This document shows positions 44,409-52,498 of a DNA stretch of 64,000 nucleotides, piece after piece. The translations under genes were made by a program, and so were the position numbers. The stretch comes from JBBQVS01 sp963792705 (GTDB taxonomy: Bacteria; Chloroflexota; Ktedonobacteria; Ktedonobacterales; Ktedonobacteraceae). Every line of letters starts with the position of its first letter. Position 1 is the stretch's first letter. The notes below the pieces were generated by a model, which searched no databases, was not told where the DNA came from, and saw only the letters and a list, made by a program, of their open reading frames with translations. The stretch covers positions 496,001 to 560,000 of the forward strand of contig CAWBXD010000014.1 in the NCBI GenBank assembly GCA_963792705.1, in the 5' to 3' direction.

Positions 44409-44510
44409 TGGTACCTATCTCGCCTACTCCCTACTATAACTACGTTGTTTTGCTTACGATGTTGTAATATGCTTATTATACTCTACTAGATATACAGGAG
44501 TGCATAATAT

Positions 44511-45260
44511 ATGAGCGAACAGAATGGTGCGATGCAAAACCCACTTGTTTTTATTCATGGGTCGGGCGATAGCGGACGCATCTGGCGTTTTCAGGTTGAG
44601 CATTTTGGAACACAACGTGCCTTCGCTCTTGATATGCCAGGGCATGGGCAACGCCCTGATACACTTCCTATCGAAGTGACGGTACAAGAGTATGCACAGG
44701 CTGCGTATGACATCGTTACGCAGGAGTTACATCTGCAAAAGCCAATTATCGCTGGGCATTCGCTTGGTGGAGCTATTGCGCTTACAATGGCTCTTGAGCA
44801 TAGCAACGAACTCGGTGGTATCATCTTGGTTGGCACGGGTGCGCGCCTACGTATTCTCCCCGCCATTTTAGCTGACGCCAAAAATACGCCAGAGCAGGCA
44901 CGTCTACGCCTCTCTAAGATGGGCATGGCAACAACTACGGCACCAAATGTTTCACAAGCAGTGGTACAAGAACAAAGCATACCTGGATCACACATTCTGC
45001 ACCGTGACCTTGCCGCGTGTGACACCTTCGACATCATGAAAAGGCTATACGAAGTATCTATGCCAACGCTCATACTTTGTGGCACAGAAGATCAACTAAC
45101 ACCCGTGAAATATAGCGAATACCTTCATCAGCATATCCTCAGTTCAGTGTTACGTATTATCCCAAATGCGGGTCATTATGTGCTACGAGAGCAGCCGGAG
45201 GCCGTAAACAAGGCAATTGATGAGTGGTTATCTGCAACATTTCCCCCCTCGACGCACTAA
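44511..45260 (+). CDS. alpha/beta hydrolase
   Basis: 249 aa with an intact catalytic set: oxyanion-hole HGSGDSGRIW near residue 16, nucleophile elbow IIAGHSLGGAIALTMAL, acid ILCGTEDQLTPVKY and His NAGHYVLREQPEAV. The sequence resembles the broad 3-oxoadipate enol-lactonase/BioH-like group, but the substrate cannot be fixed. AGGAG lies eleven bases upstream. Single gene ahead of yebC, with 130 bp between. Confidence 0.9.
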   Translation: MSEQNGAMQNPLVFIHGSGDSGRIWRFQVEHFGTQRAFALDMPGHGQRPDTLPIEVTVQEYAQAAYDIVTQELHLQKPIIAGHSLGGAIALTMALEHSNELGGIILVGTGARLRILPAILADAKNTPEQARLRLSKMGMATTTAPNVSQAVVQEQSIPGSHILHRDLAACDTFDIMKRLYEVSMPTLILCGTEDQLTPVKYSEYLHQHILSSVLRIIPNAGHYVLREQPEAVNKAIDEWLSATFPPSTH

Positions 45261-45390
45261 GGCGGTTCGTGTTACAATGTCGCAAAAGGTTTTCATAAAG
45301 CAGGTACCTACTATGCCCTATGCACGACACGCCGCAGGCATACGATACGCAGGTAAAAGATAAGCAAAGAATAAACTAGGGAGAAATGAC

Positions 45391-46152
45391 ATGTCAGGTC
45401 ATTCAAAATGGTCGCAAATTCGCCGCTCAAAGGGCGTTAATGATTCACGTAGAGGACAATTATTTACGCGATTAGGACGTGAAATCGTCGTCGCGGTCCG
45501 TGAGGGTGGTGGCGGTGATCCTGATACGAATTTTCGCTTACGTATGGCGGTCCAGCATGCCCGTGACGCAAACATGCCGATGGATAACATCGAGCGCACA
45601 ATCAAGCGTGCGGCAGGTGGCACCGAAGACAACAATCTTGAAGAGATCACCTACGAGGGTTATGGTCCTGGTGGCACAGCGATGCTTGTGCAGACGCTCA
45701 CCGAGAACCGCAACCGTACCGTTGCCGAGGTCCGCAATGCCTTTAACCGTAATGCAGGTAACATGGGTGAAAATGGGTGCGTTGATTGGCTCTTTGAATC
45801 TAAAGGCGTCATCGAAGTACAACTCGATGGACACGACCCTGACGAACTTTCATTAGAAGCCATTGATCTTGGTGCCGATGATGTAGAACCAACCAATCCC
45901 GATGATGAGGTATTGACGATCTATACGGAGCCATCAGAGATAGAGAAAGTTCGCAAGGGGCTGGAAGCGCAAAAGTACACAGTCTTGAAATCTGAGGTCA
46001 CAATGGTTCCAAAGACACGAGTTGAGCTTGCTGACGAAAAGACGGCACACCAATTCATCCGTCTGACAGAAAAATTAGAAGACTTGGATGATGTGCAAAA
46101 CGTGTATTCAAATGCTGACTTCCCAGAGGAGTTCGCGGCTTCCTTCTCGTAG
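45391..46152 (+). CDS. yebC: YebC/PmpR family protein
   Basis: TACO1/YebC family, associated with relief of ribosome stalling at polyproline and, in some species, described as transcriptional regulator. 253 aa, family length. Start MSGHSKWSQIRRSKGVNDSR, then GGGDPDTNFRLRMAVQHARD, YEGYGPGGTAMLVQTLTENR, and the C-terminal VPKTRVELADEKTAHQFI. The usual HKK residues of the start are RRS here. It precedes ruvC and ruvA, a conserved bacterial gene order. Confidence 0.95.
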   Translation: MSGHSKWSQIRRSKGVNDSRRGQLFTRLGREIVVAVREGGGGDPDTNFRLRMAVQHARDANMPMDNIERTIKRAAGGTEDNNLEEITYEGYGPGGTAMLVQTLTENRNRTVAEVRNAFNRNAGNMGENGCVDWLFESKGVIEVQLDGHDPDELSLEAIDLGADDVEPTNPDDEVLTIYTEPSEIEKVRKGLEAQKYTVLKSEVTMVPKTRVELADEKTAHQFIRLTEKLEDLDDVQNVYSNADFPEEFAASFS

Positions 46153-46208
46153 AGCAGTCGTATGATACTAGTACAAAAAAGTAAGGTGAGAGAGGAGAAC
46201 ATATAAAC

Positions 46209-46736
46209 ATGGGCGATCTTTCACCTACTCCTCCCCACCGTATCGCGCTAGGAATTGACCCTGGTACGGCGATTGTTGGCTATGCAGTAGTCATGGCAAA
46301 GGGAAGTGAGCTACACATGCTTACATGCGATGTAGTAACTACCCCTGCTAAAATGCCACTCGCGCAACGTCTACAAATTATCTATGAGGGTTTGAGCGCG
46401 ATTATCGCCACCTACAAACCAAACGAGGCGGCGATGGAGGAATTATTTTTTGCGAAAAATGCACGAACCGCGATGACGGTAGGGCAAGCACGTGGGGTGG
46501 CAATGCTTGCACTGGCAAATGGTGGCCTCTCAGTAGCGGAATATACTCCTATGCAGGTAAAGCAAGCTGTGACAGGCTATGGGAGCGCAAACAAAGATCA
46601 AGTAGGGGAGATGGTGCGTATTCTCTTAAAACTATCACAAATTCCGCGTCCCGATGATGCGGCCGATGCTGCGGCTGTCGCAATCTGTCATCTCAATACG
46701 CTTCCCTATTCCAAGCTTCTTTCGGGTTTACGTTGA
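46209..46736 (+). CDS. ruvC: Holliday junction resolvase RuvC
   Basis: Cuts Holliday junctions symmetrically. 175 aa. The four acidic positions are visible in ALGIDPGTAIVGYAV, AAMEELFFAKN and DDAADAAAVAICH, and the conserved TAMTVGQARGVAML helix is intact. AGAGAGGAGAA precedes the ATG. 137 bp separates it from ruvA. Confidence 0.96.
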   Translation: MGDLSPTPPHRIALGIDPGTAIVGYAVVMAKGSELHMLTCDVVTTPAKMPLAQRLQIIYEGLSAIIATYKPNEAAMEELFFAKNARTAMTVGQARGVAMLALANGGLSVAEYTPMQVKQAVTGYGSANKDQVGEMVRILLKLSQIPRPDDAADAAAVAICHLNTLPYSKLLSGLR

Positions 46737-46872
46737 TCACAAACCCTCCTTGCTACCTACATAAAAAAGAAAGACATCTCCGATACTCCTATTTCCATAG
46801 TTTTTCGTTACTTCCATAATATATTAGCGTTTCTGCATATAGCGCACAGAGAAGAGATGAGGTTTTGGGGCG

Positions 46873-47463
46873 ATGATTACAGGTATTCATGGCACACTTG
46901 AGGCAAGCAAAGCGGATGCTGTTATTGTACGTGTGGGTGGCTTCAGTATCCGTGTAGCTGTTCCCTCTTCCACGCTTCATCGTCTAACCGAGGAGGGCAT
47001 GGAGGTGTCTCTCTACACACATTTCCACATGCGTGAAGATGGGATAGCTCTTTATGGTTTCCTCGACGAGCAAGATCGTAACGCCTTCGAGCAACTGATC
47101 GCGGTAAGCGGTGTTGGTCCCAAAGTTGCCTTAGCACTCCTTTCTGTGCTAGACGCACCAACATTGTACAAAGCTGTTGCTGACGAGGATGTACAACGAC
47201 TGGGCTTAGCACCTGGAGTGGGGAAGCGTCTGGCAGCACGCTTGATTCTTGAGCTAAAGGGAAAACTTCCTACGCTTCCAACAACTGGAGCAGTTGGCGC
47301 AACACCCGGTAACAGGATACAAGCCGAAGTCATGGAAGCCTTATTGGGATTGGGTTATTCTCCTTCGGAAGCTCAAGCGGCTCTAGCGAAAATTCCGCAA
47401 GACCAAGCCATGACCTTGGAGCAACAAGTTACCTTTGCCTTACGCTCTTTTTCGCGCAAATGA
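46873..47463 (+). CDS. ruvA: Holliday junction branch migration protein RuvA
   Basis: Junction-binding tetramer that loads the RuvB motor. 196 aa. OB-fold domain I (MITGIHGTLEASKADAVIVR, YTHFHMREDGIALYGFLDEQ), two helix-hairpin-helix motifs (LIAVSGVGPKVALALL and LGLAPGVGKRLAARLILEL), and a C-terminal RuvB-binding domain (EVMEALLGLGYSPSEAQAAL). No ruvB follows; it must be elsewhere in the genome. Confidence 0.96.
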   Translation: MITGIHGTLEASKADAVIVRVGGFSIRVAVPSSTLHRLTEEGMEVSLYTHFHMREDGIALYGFLDEQDRNAFEQLIAVSGVGPKVALALLSVLDAPTLYKAVADEDVQRLGLAPGVGKRLAARLILELKGKLPTLPTTGAVGATPGNRIQAEVMEALLGLGYSPSEAQAALAKIPQDQAMTLEQQVTFALRSFSRK

Positions 47464-47496
47464 GTTACTACTATATTTTATAATGCAGAGGATGCA

Positions 47497-49797
47497 ATGA
47501 TAACGGAAGAACGGCTCCCCCCAGCTTGCGCCTTCGCAGTTTCCGTACTGGCAGAGCGCGATGTAGACCCAGAAGCTGTGCCAGAAGAAGCTGTTGAAGC
47601 GGCACAACAGCACATGGCAACCTGTGCGCGTTGTCTTAGTGTACAAGCGGCGAATTCAACAACACGTAAAAGGAAAAAGGTACGACGCGGTGGATTAGGT
47701 ACAGAATACTCAGGTCCACTCGTACTCGAACCTTCAGGCGAAGAAATAGCTTCATCTCAGACAGAAGGACACTCTTCTTCTCCACTATCTGACATGCCAT
47801 CTGTTCCCCAGCCGTTGCAAAAACAGACTGATAATACAGCATCCTCAGCTCTGACCCTTTTCGAGGATGGCACACTGAGTTGTCAGCAATGTAGAAGTAA
47901 ACTTAAAGAGTATGCTGAGGCAATAGATAACGGGCAAAATGTTGCTGATCTCTATCCAGAGGTGCAAGAGCACTTGCTTACATGCGAGTCTGGGTGCTTG
48001 GTGTTACTTGATATTTTTCGACAAGAAGCAAAATCAACACGAAAATATCGTCGTCGTCTTGTACGTGACCCTTTTAGCGTTATCGGTTGGGAAGCAACAG
48101 GCTTCTTTCGCGGAGGACAAATTCCTGTATCGCCAATGGCTCTTTCTTATGGTACTCTTATTCTCCTGCTCCTTATAGCTTCGCTCAGCACCTTTATCGG
48201 CATTAGCTGGGACAATGCACGCTTTTATCATCCAACAGGTATTACTGTACCAACACCTGATGGTATCGGGCTAAGCGATGGCTTGAAAGCATACGACGCC
48301 TGCAATGCCAATAGCTATCGAAATAAACGTGCGGCCGCTCAGTCTCTACAAAGTGGCGATATTTCTAAGGCACGTTCATTGCTCACTTCTGCTATCAGCT
48401 CGGCCGTAACCGACACGACAGGATGCAATGGTGCAGAGGCAGCTATCTATCTTGAGGACCTACAGGTGCGCCAATCAGGGCACCCTTATGGCATGGTCGT
48501 TGTTAGCTTTGATAGCGGTCCTGGTAACGCAGACCCTCATGGTGGCACAGATAGACATATTCTTTACGCTGCCTACACGCAGGAGCTTGTAGGAGCATTT
48601 ATAGCGCAACAGCAGTACAATCTCACTCAGATGAAAACACCAGGCGCGCCGTTACTCTACCTTGTACTAGCAAACACAACCGGCGTGGAACAAGGTGCCT
48701 TGCAAATCGCGGAAGTTGCAGCGTCCCTGGCAAAAGGAACTACATCTCCACAGCAGCTTGGGTTACTCACATCTATACCAGTAGGAAAAACACATCCCGT
48801 ATTAGGAGTGCTGGGACTAGGACCAAGTACACTGGTACGCGTCGCTCTACCAATCATGTGTCAAGCAGGATTGCCGTTAATCGTGCCAACTGCTACTGGC
48901 CTATTCATTCTTGATATCATTACCAATACATCCCTCTATCGACATTGTGCTCCAGGGTTCGCGTTCGTTCGTTTCTCCCCTGATGATGAACGCCAAAGTT
49001 CTGTCGGCGCAGATTTTGCAGCAAACAACTTGCGCGCTTATAACGCAGCGATTTTCTACGATCCTAGTGATCCATCTTCTGAAGGGTCCGCACATGGCTT
49101 TAGCGACAACTTCAAAAAGTTTCATGAGGGCACTATCGTAGCGCAAGAAACTGCTGTCGCAAGTGGTGTCCTTGATGCACAAGGAAGGCCTCAAGCAGCA
49201 CAAGATGTCCTTTTAGCAGGCTTCAAAGATGCTATGAGCGCGCAACCACGACCCAACTTGATCTATACATCACTACTTACTAATGATGTAATAGTACTGG
49301 CAAAAGCGATAGCACGGCTTCCACAAAATCAACAGCCAATCCTGATGGTTGGAGGCGAATATATTGTACCATCAGCACTACAGGGACTGGTACAATGGAC
49401 AAGACAACAACAGTTGTCATTGCCAAAAATTTTTGTATCACTTTCATCGGCAGCACGTCCACCAACAGAGAGTTGGCCCAAGCAGTTTTATGCGAGTTTT
49501 TGTACGTCATTTGCTGCTCCTGGAAACTACTGTAGTGGCGCGGCAGCACTCGATCAGGGAGCACTCTTCTTCGCTGATGGCATTGAGATACTAGCAAAAG
49601 CTCTTGGGCCGATTACTAGTGCCGACCAATTTCCAACAACAGCGGATATTGTACAACGTATCAGCAAGGAAGATTTCGCTGGCGTCAGTTGCCCAATTGC
49701 GTTACATATTCAAAATCAAGTTGTGGTGGTGAGTACAAAAGTCTTGCCAGTGGTGCTAAGTATTCAAGAGGATGGAAGCTTTCAGATAGTGGGATGA
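47497..49797 (+). CDS. membrane protein: two anti-sigma-like zinc motifs, one TM helix, extracellular periplasmic-binding domain
   Basis: 766 aa. Residues 11-46 contain a Cys and an HxxxCxxC motif (H39, C43, C46); residues 129-167 hold a second, clearer zinc-finger (C129/C132, then HLLTCESGC with H159, C163, C167), both like ZAS anti-sigma domains. A basic stretch (RKYRRRLVRD) and a single TM helix near residues 214-236 follow, so the zinc part is cytoplasmic. From about 240 to the end lies a type I periplasmic-binding (Leu/Ile/Val receptor) fold: GHPYGMVVVSFDSGPG, FVRFSPDDERQSSVGADFAA, LIYTSLLTNDV, ILMVGGEY. This suggests a ligand sensor that signals inward. No sigma factor gene is adjacent. 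Confidence 0.8.
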   Translation: MITEERLPPACAFAVSVLAERDVDPEAVPEEAVEAAQQHMATCARCLSVQAANSTTRKRKKVRRGGLGTEYSGPLVLEPSGEEIASSQTEGHSSSPLSDMPSVPQPLQKQTDNTASSALTLFEDGTLSCQQCRSKLKEYAEAIDNGQNVADLYPEVQEHLLTCESGCLVLLDIFRQEAKSTRKYRRRLVRDPFSVIGWEATGFFRGGQIPVSPMALSYGTLILLLLIASLSTFIGISWDNARFYHPTGITVPTPDGIGLSDGLKAYDACNANSYRNKRAAAQSLQSGDISKARSLLTSAISSAVTDTTGCNGAEAAIYLEDLQVRQSGHPYGMVVVSFDSGPGNADPHGGTDRHILYAAYTQELVGAFIAQQQYNLTQMKTPGAPLLYLVLANTTGVEQGALQIAEVAASLAKGTTSPQQLGLLTSIPVGKTHPVLGVLGLGPSTLVRVALPIMCQAGLPLIVPTATGLFILDIITNTSLYRHCAPGFAFVRFSPDDERQSSVGADFAANNLRAYNAAIFYDPSDPSSEGSAHGFSDNFKKFHEGTIVAQETAVASGVLDAQGRPQAAQDVLLAGFKDAMSAQPRPNLIYTSLLTNDVIVLAKAIARLPQNQQPILMVGGEYIVPSALQGLVQWTRQQQLSLPKIFVSLSSAARPPTESWPKQFYASFCTSFAAPGNYCSGAAALDQGALFFADGIEILAKALGPITSADQFPTTADIVQRISKEDFAGVSCPIALHIQNQVVVVSTKVLPVVLSIQEDGSFQIVG

Positions 49798-49852
49798 TTA
49801 CAGCAACACTAAGTGGTGACATTCGTTTCATTTTGTTCTCATATCTTCCCTC

Positions 49853-49881
49853 TTGATATGTAACGCGTTTTGCGGTATTCT
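49853..49881 (+). promoter_or_regulatory. sigma-70-type promoter for the RHH-tnpB pair
   Basis: -35 TTGATA at 49853-49858, a 17-bp spacer and -10 TATTCT at 49876-49881, then GAGGTGA six bases before the RHH start at 49898. The promoter would give a very short leader. Confidence 0.65.
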
Positions 49882-49897
49882 AGGCAAGAGGTGAAGA

Positions 49898-50041
49898 ATG
49901 GACAAGAAAAAAGCAACGAGTCTACGGTTAAGTCAAGAGGCAAAAGACTTGCTAGCAAAACTGTCTCGTAAACTAGGAATAAGCCAAACAGCGGTTCTTG
50001 AATTGAGCATTCGTCAGACAGCAAAGCAGGAAGGTATCTAG
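49898..50041 (+). CDS. ribbon-helix-helix-like small protein coupled to tnpB
   Basis: 47 aa: a basic N-terminus, a putative beta strand KATSLRLSQEAKDLLAKLS, then helices RKLGISQTAVLELSIRQTAK. This matches the ribbon-helix-helix pattern of Arc/CopG-like antitoxins and repressors. AGAGGTGA precedes the ATG. The stop TAG at 50039-50041 shares its G with the GTG start of tnpB (TAGTG), so translation is coupled. It probably binds DNA and may repress the element, but this is inferred from size and fold only. Confidence 0.7.
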   Translation: MDKKKATSLRLSQEAKDLLAKLSRKLGISQTAVLELSIRQTAKQEGI

Positions 50042-51183
50042 TGAAGAGAGTACGAGGCTACAAGACCGAACTCGACCCCACGAGTAAACAGTACGTCTTG
50101 CTCTGTCAATGCGCTGGCATCTCGCGTTATGCCTATAACTACGGCTTTGCCCGAAAACAAGAAGCCTACGAAAATGGTGAGAAGACCCCGTATGCGAGTG
50201 ACTTGCAAAAAGAATTGACCGTCCGTAAGCATGATGACCTTCCCTGGCTAGGTGAGGTGTCTAAGTGGATTGTGCAAAACGCTTTGAGGGATTTGGACGA
50301 TGCGTTTAAGCGGTTCTTTGAACGCTGCGACCTCAAGAAGCAAGGCCGCTATCATGGCAAATGCGGCTATCCCAAGTTCAAGAGCAAGCACAAAGGGCGT
50401 GGCTCGTTTCGCTTAGATTGTCCCGTCCGCGTCTTCGAGGGATGTGTCCAACTTCCCAAACTTGGCAAAATGCGCCTTAAGGAACACGGCTATATCCCAA
50501 CGTGGGGCGTCAAGGTGCTCAGTGCTACCGTGAGTGAGAAAGCAGGACGGTGGTTCGTTTCTGTGCAAGTGGAAGAGGACCATGTAGAGCCGATACACGC
50601 CACTGGTACCCCTCTGGGCATAGACATTGGTATCAAGACGCTTGCTACTCTGTCTACGGGTGAAACCTTCGACAATCCAAAGGCTCTGCGTTCTCGGCTC
50701 AACGCCTTGAAACGAGTGTCCAGACAACACAGCAAAAAGAAGAAAGGCTCCAATAATCGCAAGAAAGCACAACGCAAACTTGCCAGACTGCATATGCGGA
50801 TAGCTAATATCCGCAAAGATACGCTCCATAAAGTTACCTCTCAGATTGTGGCGAAAACCAAGTCACATGAGGAGCGTCCTCGTGTCATTGTGCTTGAAGA
50901 CTTAAACGTCAAAGGAATGCTCAAGAACCGGAAGCTGGCAAGGGCAATCAGTGACGTAGGACTTGGGGAGTTCAAACGTCAATTGACCTATAAAGCCAAG
51001 TATGCTGGAATAGAAGTGAAGCAGGTATCCCGTTGGTATGCATCTTCTCAACTGTGTCATTGTTGTGGCTGGAAGAAGGAAGACTTAACCCTCTCAGACC
51101 GCGTGTTTGTGTGTGAGGAGTGCGGAAACGTGACCGACAGGGACTATAACGCGGCGAAAAACTTAGCCGCGCAAGCAGAATAA
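50041..51183 (+). CDS. tnpB: RNA-guided endonuclease TnpB
   Basis: 380 aa, GTG start overlapping the RHH stop. The N-terminal wedge/REC part (RVRGYKTELDPTSKQYVLLC, YAYNYGFARKQEAYENG) and the RuvC domain are complete: Asp in LGIDIGIKTLATLS, Glu in VIVLEDLNVKGM, Asp in VTDRDYNAAKNLA. The target-nucleic-acid-binding zinc ribbon CHCCGWKKED...CEECG lies between the second and third. All catalytic residues are therefore intact and the protein should be an active omega-RNA-guided nuclease, unlike many degraded copies. Confidence 0.93.
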   Translation: MKRVRGYKTELDPTSKQYVLLCQCAGISRYAYNYGFARKQEAYENGEKTPYASDLQKELTVRKHDDLPWLGEVSKWIVQNALRDLDDAFKRFFERCDLKKQGRYHGKCGYPKFKSKHKGRGSFRLDCPVRVFEGCVQLPKLGKMRLKEHGYIPTWGVKVLSATVSEKAGRWFVSVQVEEDHVEPIHATGTPLGIDIGIKTLATLSTGETFDNPKALRSRLNALKRVSRQHSKKKKGSNNRKKAQRKLARLHMRIANIRKDTLHKVTSQIVAKTKSHEERPRVIVLEDLNVKGMLKNRKLARAISDVGLGEFKRQLTYKAKYAGIEVKQVSRWYASSQLCHCCGWKKEDLTLSDRVFVCEECGNVTDRDYNAAKNLAAQAE

Positions 51184-51290
51184 AACACTTTGTACCGTGA
51201 GTTACACGGGAACACATACGCTTGGGGATATTGTGGCTCAGGCTTAGTAGAAATACTAGGTGAAACTACGGTAGAGGAACCAGGAACCAG
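51150..51290 (+). ncRNA. putative omegaRNA / right end of the TnpB element
   Basis: In characterised TnpB elements the guide RNA overlaps the 3' end of tnpB and runs into the right end. Here two short hairpins are visible just after the stop: CCGTGAGTTACACGG (51195-51209) and TAGTAGAAATACTA (51245-51258, GAAA loop). This placement is suggestive but the boundaries and the guide segment are guesses; RNA data are lacking. Confidence 0.3.
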
Positions 51291-51346
51291 GAACCGACGA
51301 GTGGGCTAAATGTCCATAGAGCGGATAACGGATAAAGGGAGGGAAT

Positions 51347-51985
51347 ATGATGGAGGTGTTAGTCGTTACCTTAGCGTATACGACCCCCATGAAAGATGTG
51401 GATACGCTCGCACGCATACAACTGATTCAGGACACGGTGCGGAATACACAAGGCTTGGTGACGGCTCTTTTCTATAGAGGGAGAGGAGCATCACCCTGCT
51501 ATGCTATACTTACAACGTGGGAAAGTGAAGAGGCATGGAAGCAGGCACAAGAACGCTATGATCCCAAGCGACTGCTTACTAGTTCGGCGGCGGCACTCCT
51601 GGTTTCGCCGCCAGAACAGTTTCTCTTCACATACTTGTGGGGCTATATTCGTCCCGCTACCTCCCCTGAACTCGCAGCAATACATCTTGCCACCGTCCGA
51701 CCAGAACAAGCAGATGTTGCTCAACGCGGTTGGGTCGAGGGACTGCGAAGACAAGCAACTCAGTCTACTCTTGCCTTCGCATTCTTGGCACGTGGCATAA
51801 CAGAGCAGCAAACCACAACAGAAGAAAAAACGCAGTACATACAAGGTACCACGTTTCTTAATTTGTTAAGCTGGTCCAGTGATGGAGCACGCGACAGTTT
51901 TTACTCCGACGTGAACTTTATAGCTGTCAACCGCTTCATCGGCAGTATAGGCAATGTTCACGTATTGTCCTTGGAGCCTTTATAG
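51347..51985 (+). CDS. unknown protein resembling a duplicated ABM (monooxygenase-like) fold
   Basis: 212 aa; GGGAGG precedes ATG 51347, with a second ATG directly after. The N-terminal half (VLVVTLAYTTPMKDVDTLAR, IQDTVRNTQGLVTALFYRGR, ILTTWESEEAWKQAQERYDP) looks like an antibiotic-biosynthesis-monooxygenase dimeric alpha/beta barrel, and the C-terminal half has a similar order (RPEQADVAQRGWVEGLRRQA, LNLLSWSSDGARDSFYSDVN). This is my reading from pattern, not a confirmed family. No cofactor-binding residue can be named. It sits just after the TnpB element. Confidence 0.7.
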   Translation: MMEVLVVTLAYTTPMKDVDTLARIQLIQDTVRNTQGLVTALFYRGRGASPCYAILTTWESEEAWKQAQERYDPKRLLTSSAAALLVSPPEQFLFTYLWGYIRPATSPELAAIHLATVRPEQADVAQRGWVEGLRRQATQSTLAFAFLARGITEQQTTTEEKTQYIQGTTFLNLLSWSSDGARDSFYSDVNFIAVNRFIGSIGNVHVLSLEPL

Positions 51986-51998
51986 CCTGTTATTACAC

Positions 51999-52472
51999 TT
52001 AATCTGATGAAGTTTCCGCGACAGGCTTATCGTAATATTTTTTTAGTTCCATCTGTAAAAGCATTCGGTCTGCCCAGAGTTGACTGGTGAATGTATGGTA
52101 TTCACCATCACAAAGAGGGATAGAGTTAAGACATACACGATGTGGCATAAGACGGAAACGAAGAGATGTTCCCTCCACATCTATCCAGATATGGCGACGC
52201 GTGTAGCCCGTACCCCATTTGAATAAAACAGTTGAGTCGTACTCCTCAAACCAACCGCGCCCTTTAAGCAGATTTTTATTAATACTTTGTAGCATTTCGG
52301 CAAGTCCACTATCGCGTAACACACGCTTCGCGTTCTCGCGTTTTGCAAGACGCAATGACTCTTGCTCACCTTGTTGTTCTTTTTCAGTATCGTCTTGATC
52401 CGTAGGAAGTTCCTGCCTTTCAGCATAAAAGGTATTGTGTATATAAAAGACACTATCTATACAGCATAACAC
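51999..52472 (-). CDS. unknown protein, 157 aa
   Basis: Not recognised. The first about 60 residues are highly charged and helical (QDDTEKEQQGEQESLRLAKR), followed by a compact segment GRGWFEEYDSTVLFKWGTGY and HIWIDVEGTSLRFRLMPHRV that looks beta-rich. The true start is uncertain because the first residues (MLCCIDSVFYIHNT) look non-coding. It follows the receiver-GGDEF gene by 26 bp on the minus strand and may be co-transcribed with it. Confidence 0.6.
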   Translation of the reverse strand: MLCCIDSVFYIHNTFYAERQELPTDQDDTEKEQQGEQESLRLAKRENAKRVLRDSGLAEMLQSINKNLLKGRGWFEEYDSTVLFKWGTGYTRRHIWIDVEGTSLRFRLMPHRVCLNSIPLCDGEYHTFTSQLWADRMLLQMELKKYYDKPVAETSSD

Positions 52473-52498
52473 ACGCGTGCTAAATAGGACCAGAGTTA

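Larger units (their letters stand above)
49898..51290 (+). mobile_element. TnpB-type (IS605/IS607-like) element without a transposase
   Basis: It contains an RHH ORF, tnpB, and about 110 bp of structured 3' sequence. No TnpA (IS200 Y1 or IS607 serine) gene is present, so it would move only in trans, if at all. Ends are not defined by inverted repeats, as expected for this class. Three tandem GGAACCA-like 7-mers at 51276-51295 may mark the right boundary or an old target. Boundaries are approximate. Confidence 0.6.

Noticed and set aside
50041..51183. Cas12f effector
   Set aside because: Length (380 aa), gene context and lack of a CRISPR array fit TnpB.
51276..51295. GGAACCA tandem as a CRISPR repeat
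   Set aside because: The unit is only 7 nt with no spacers, and there are no cas genes; it is a short tandem repeat at the tnpB element end.
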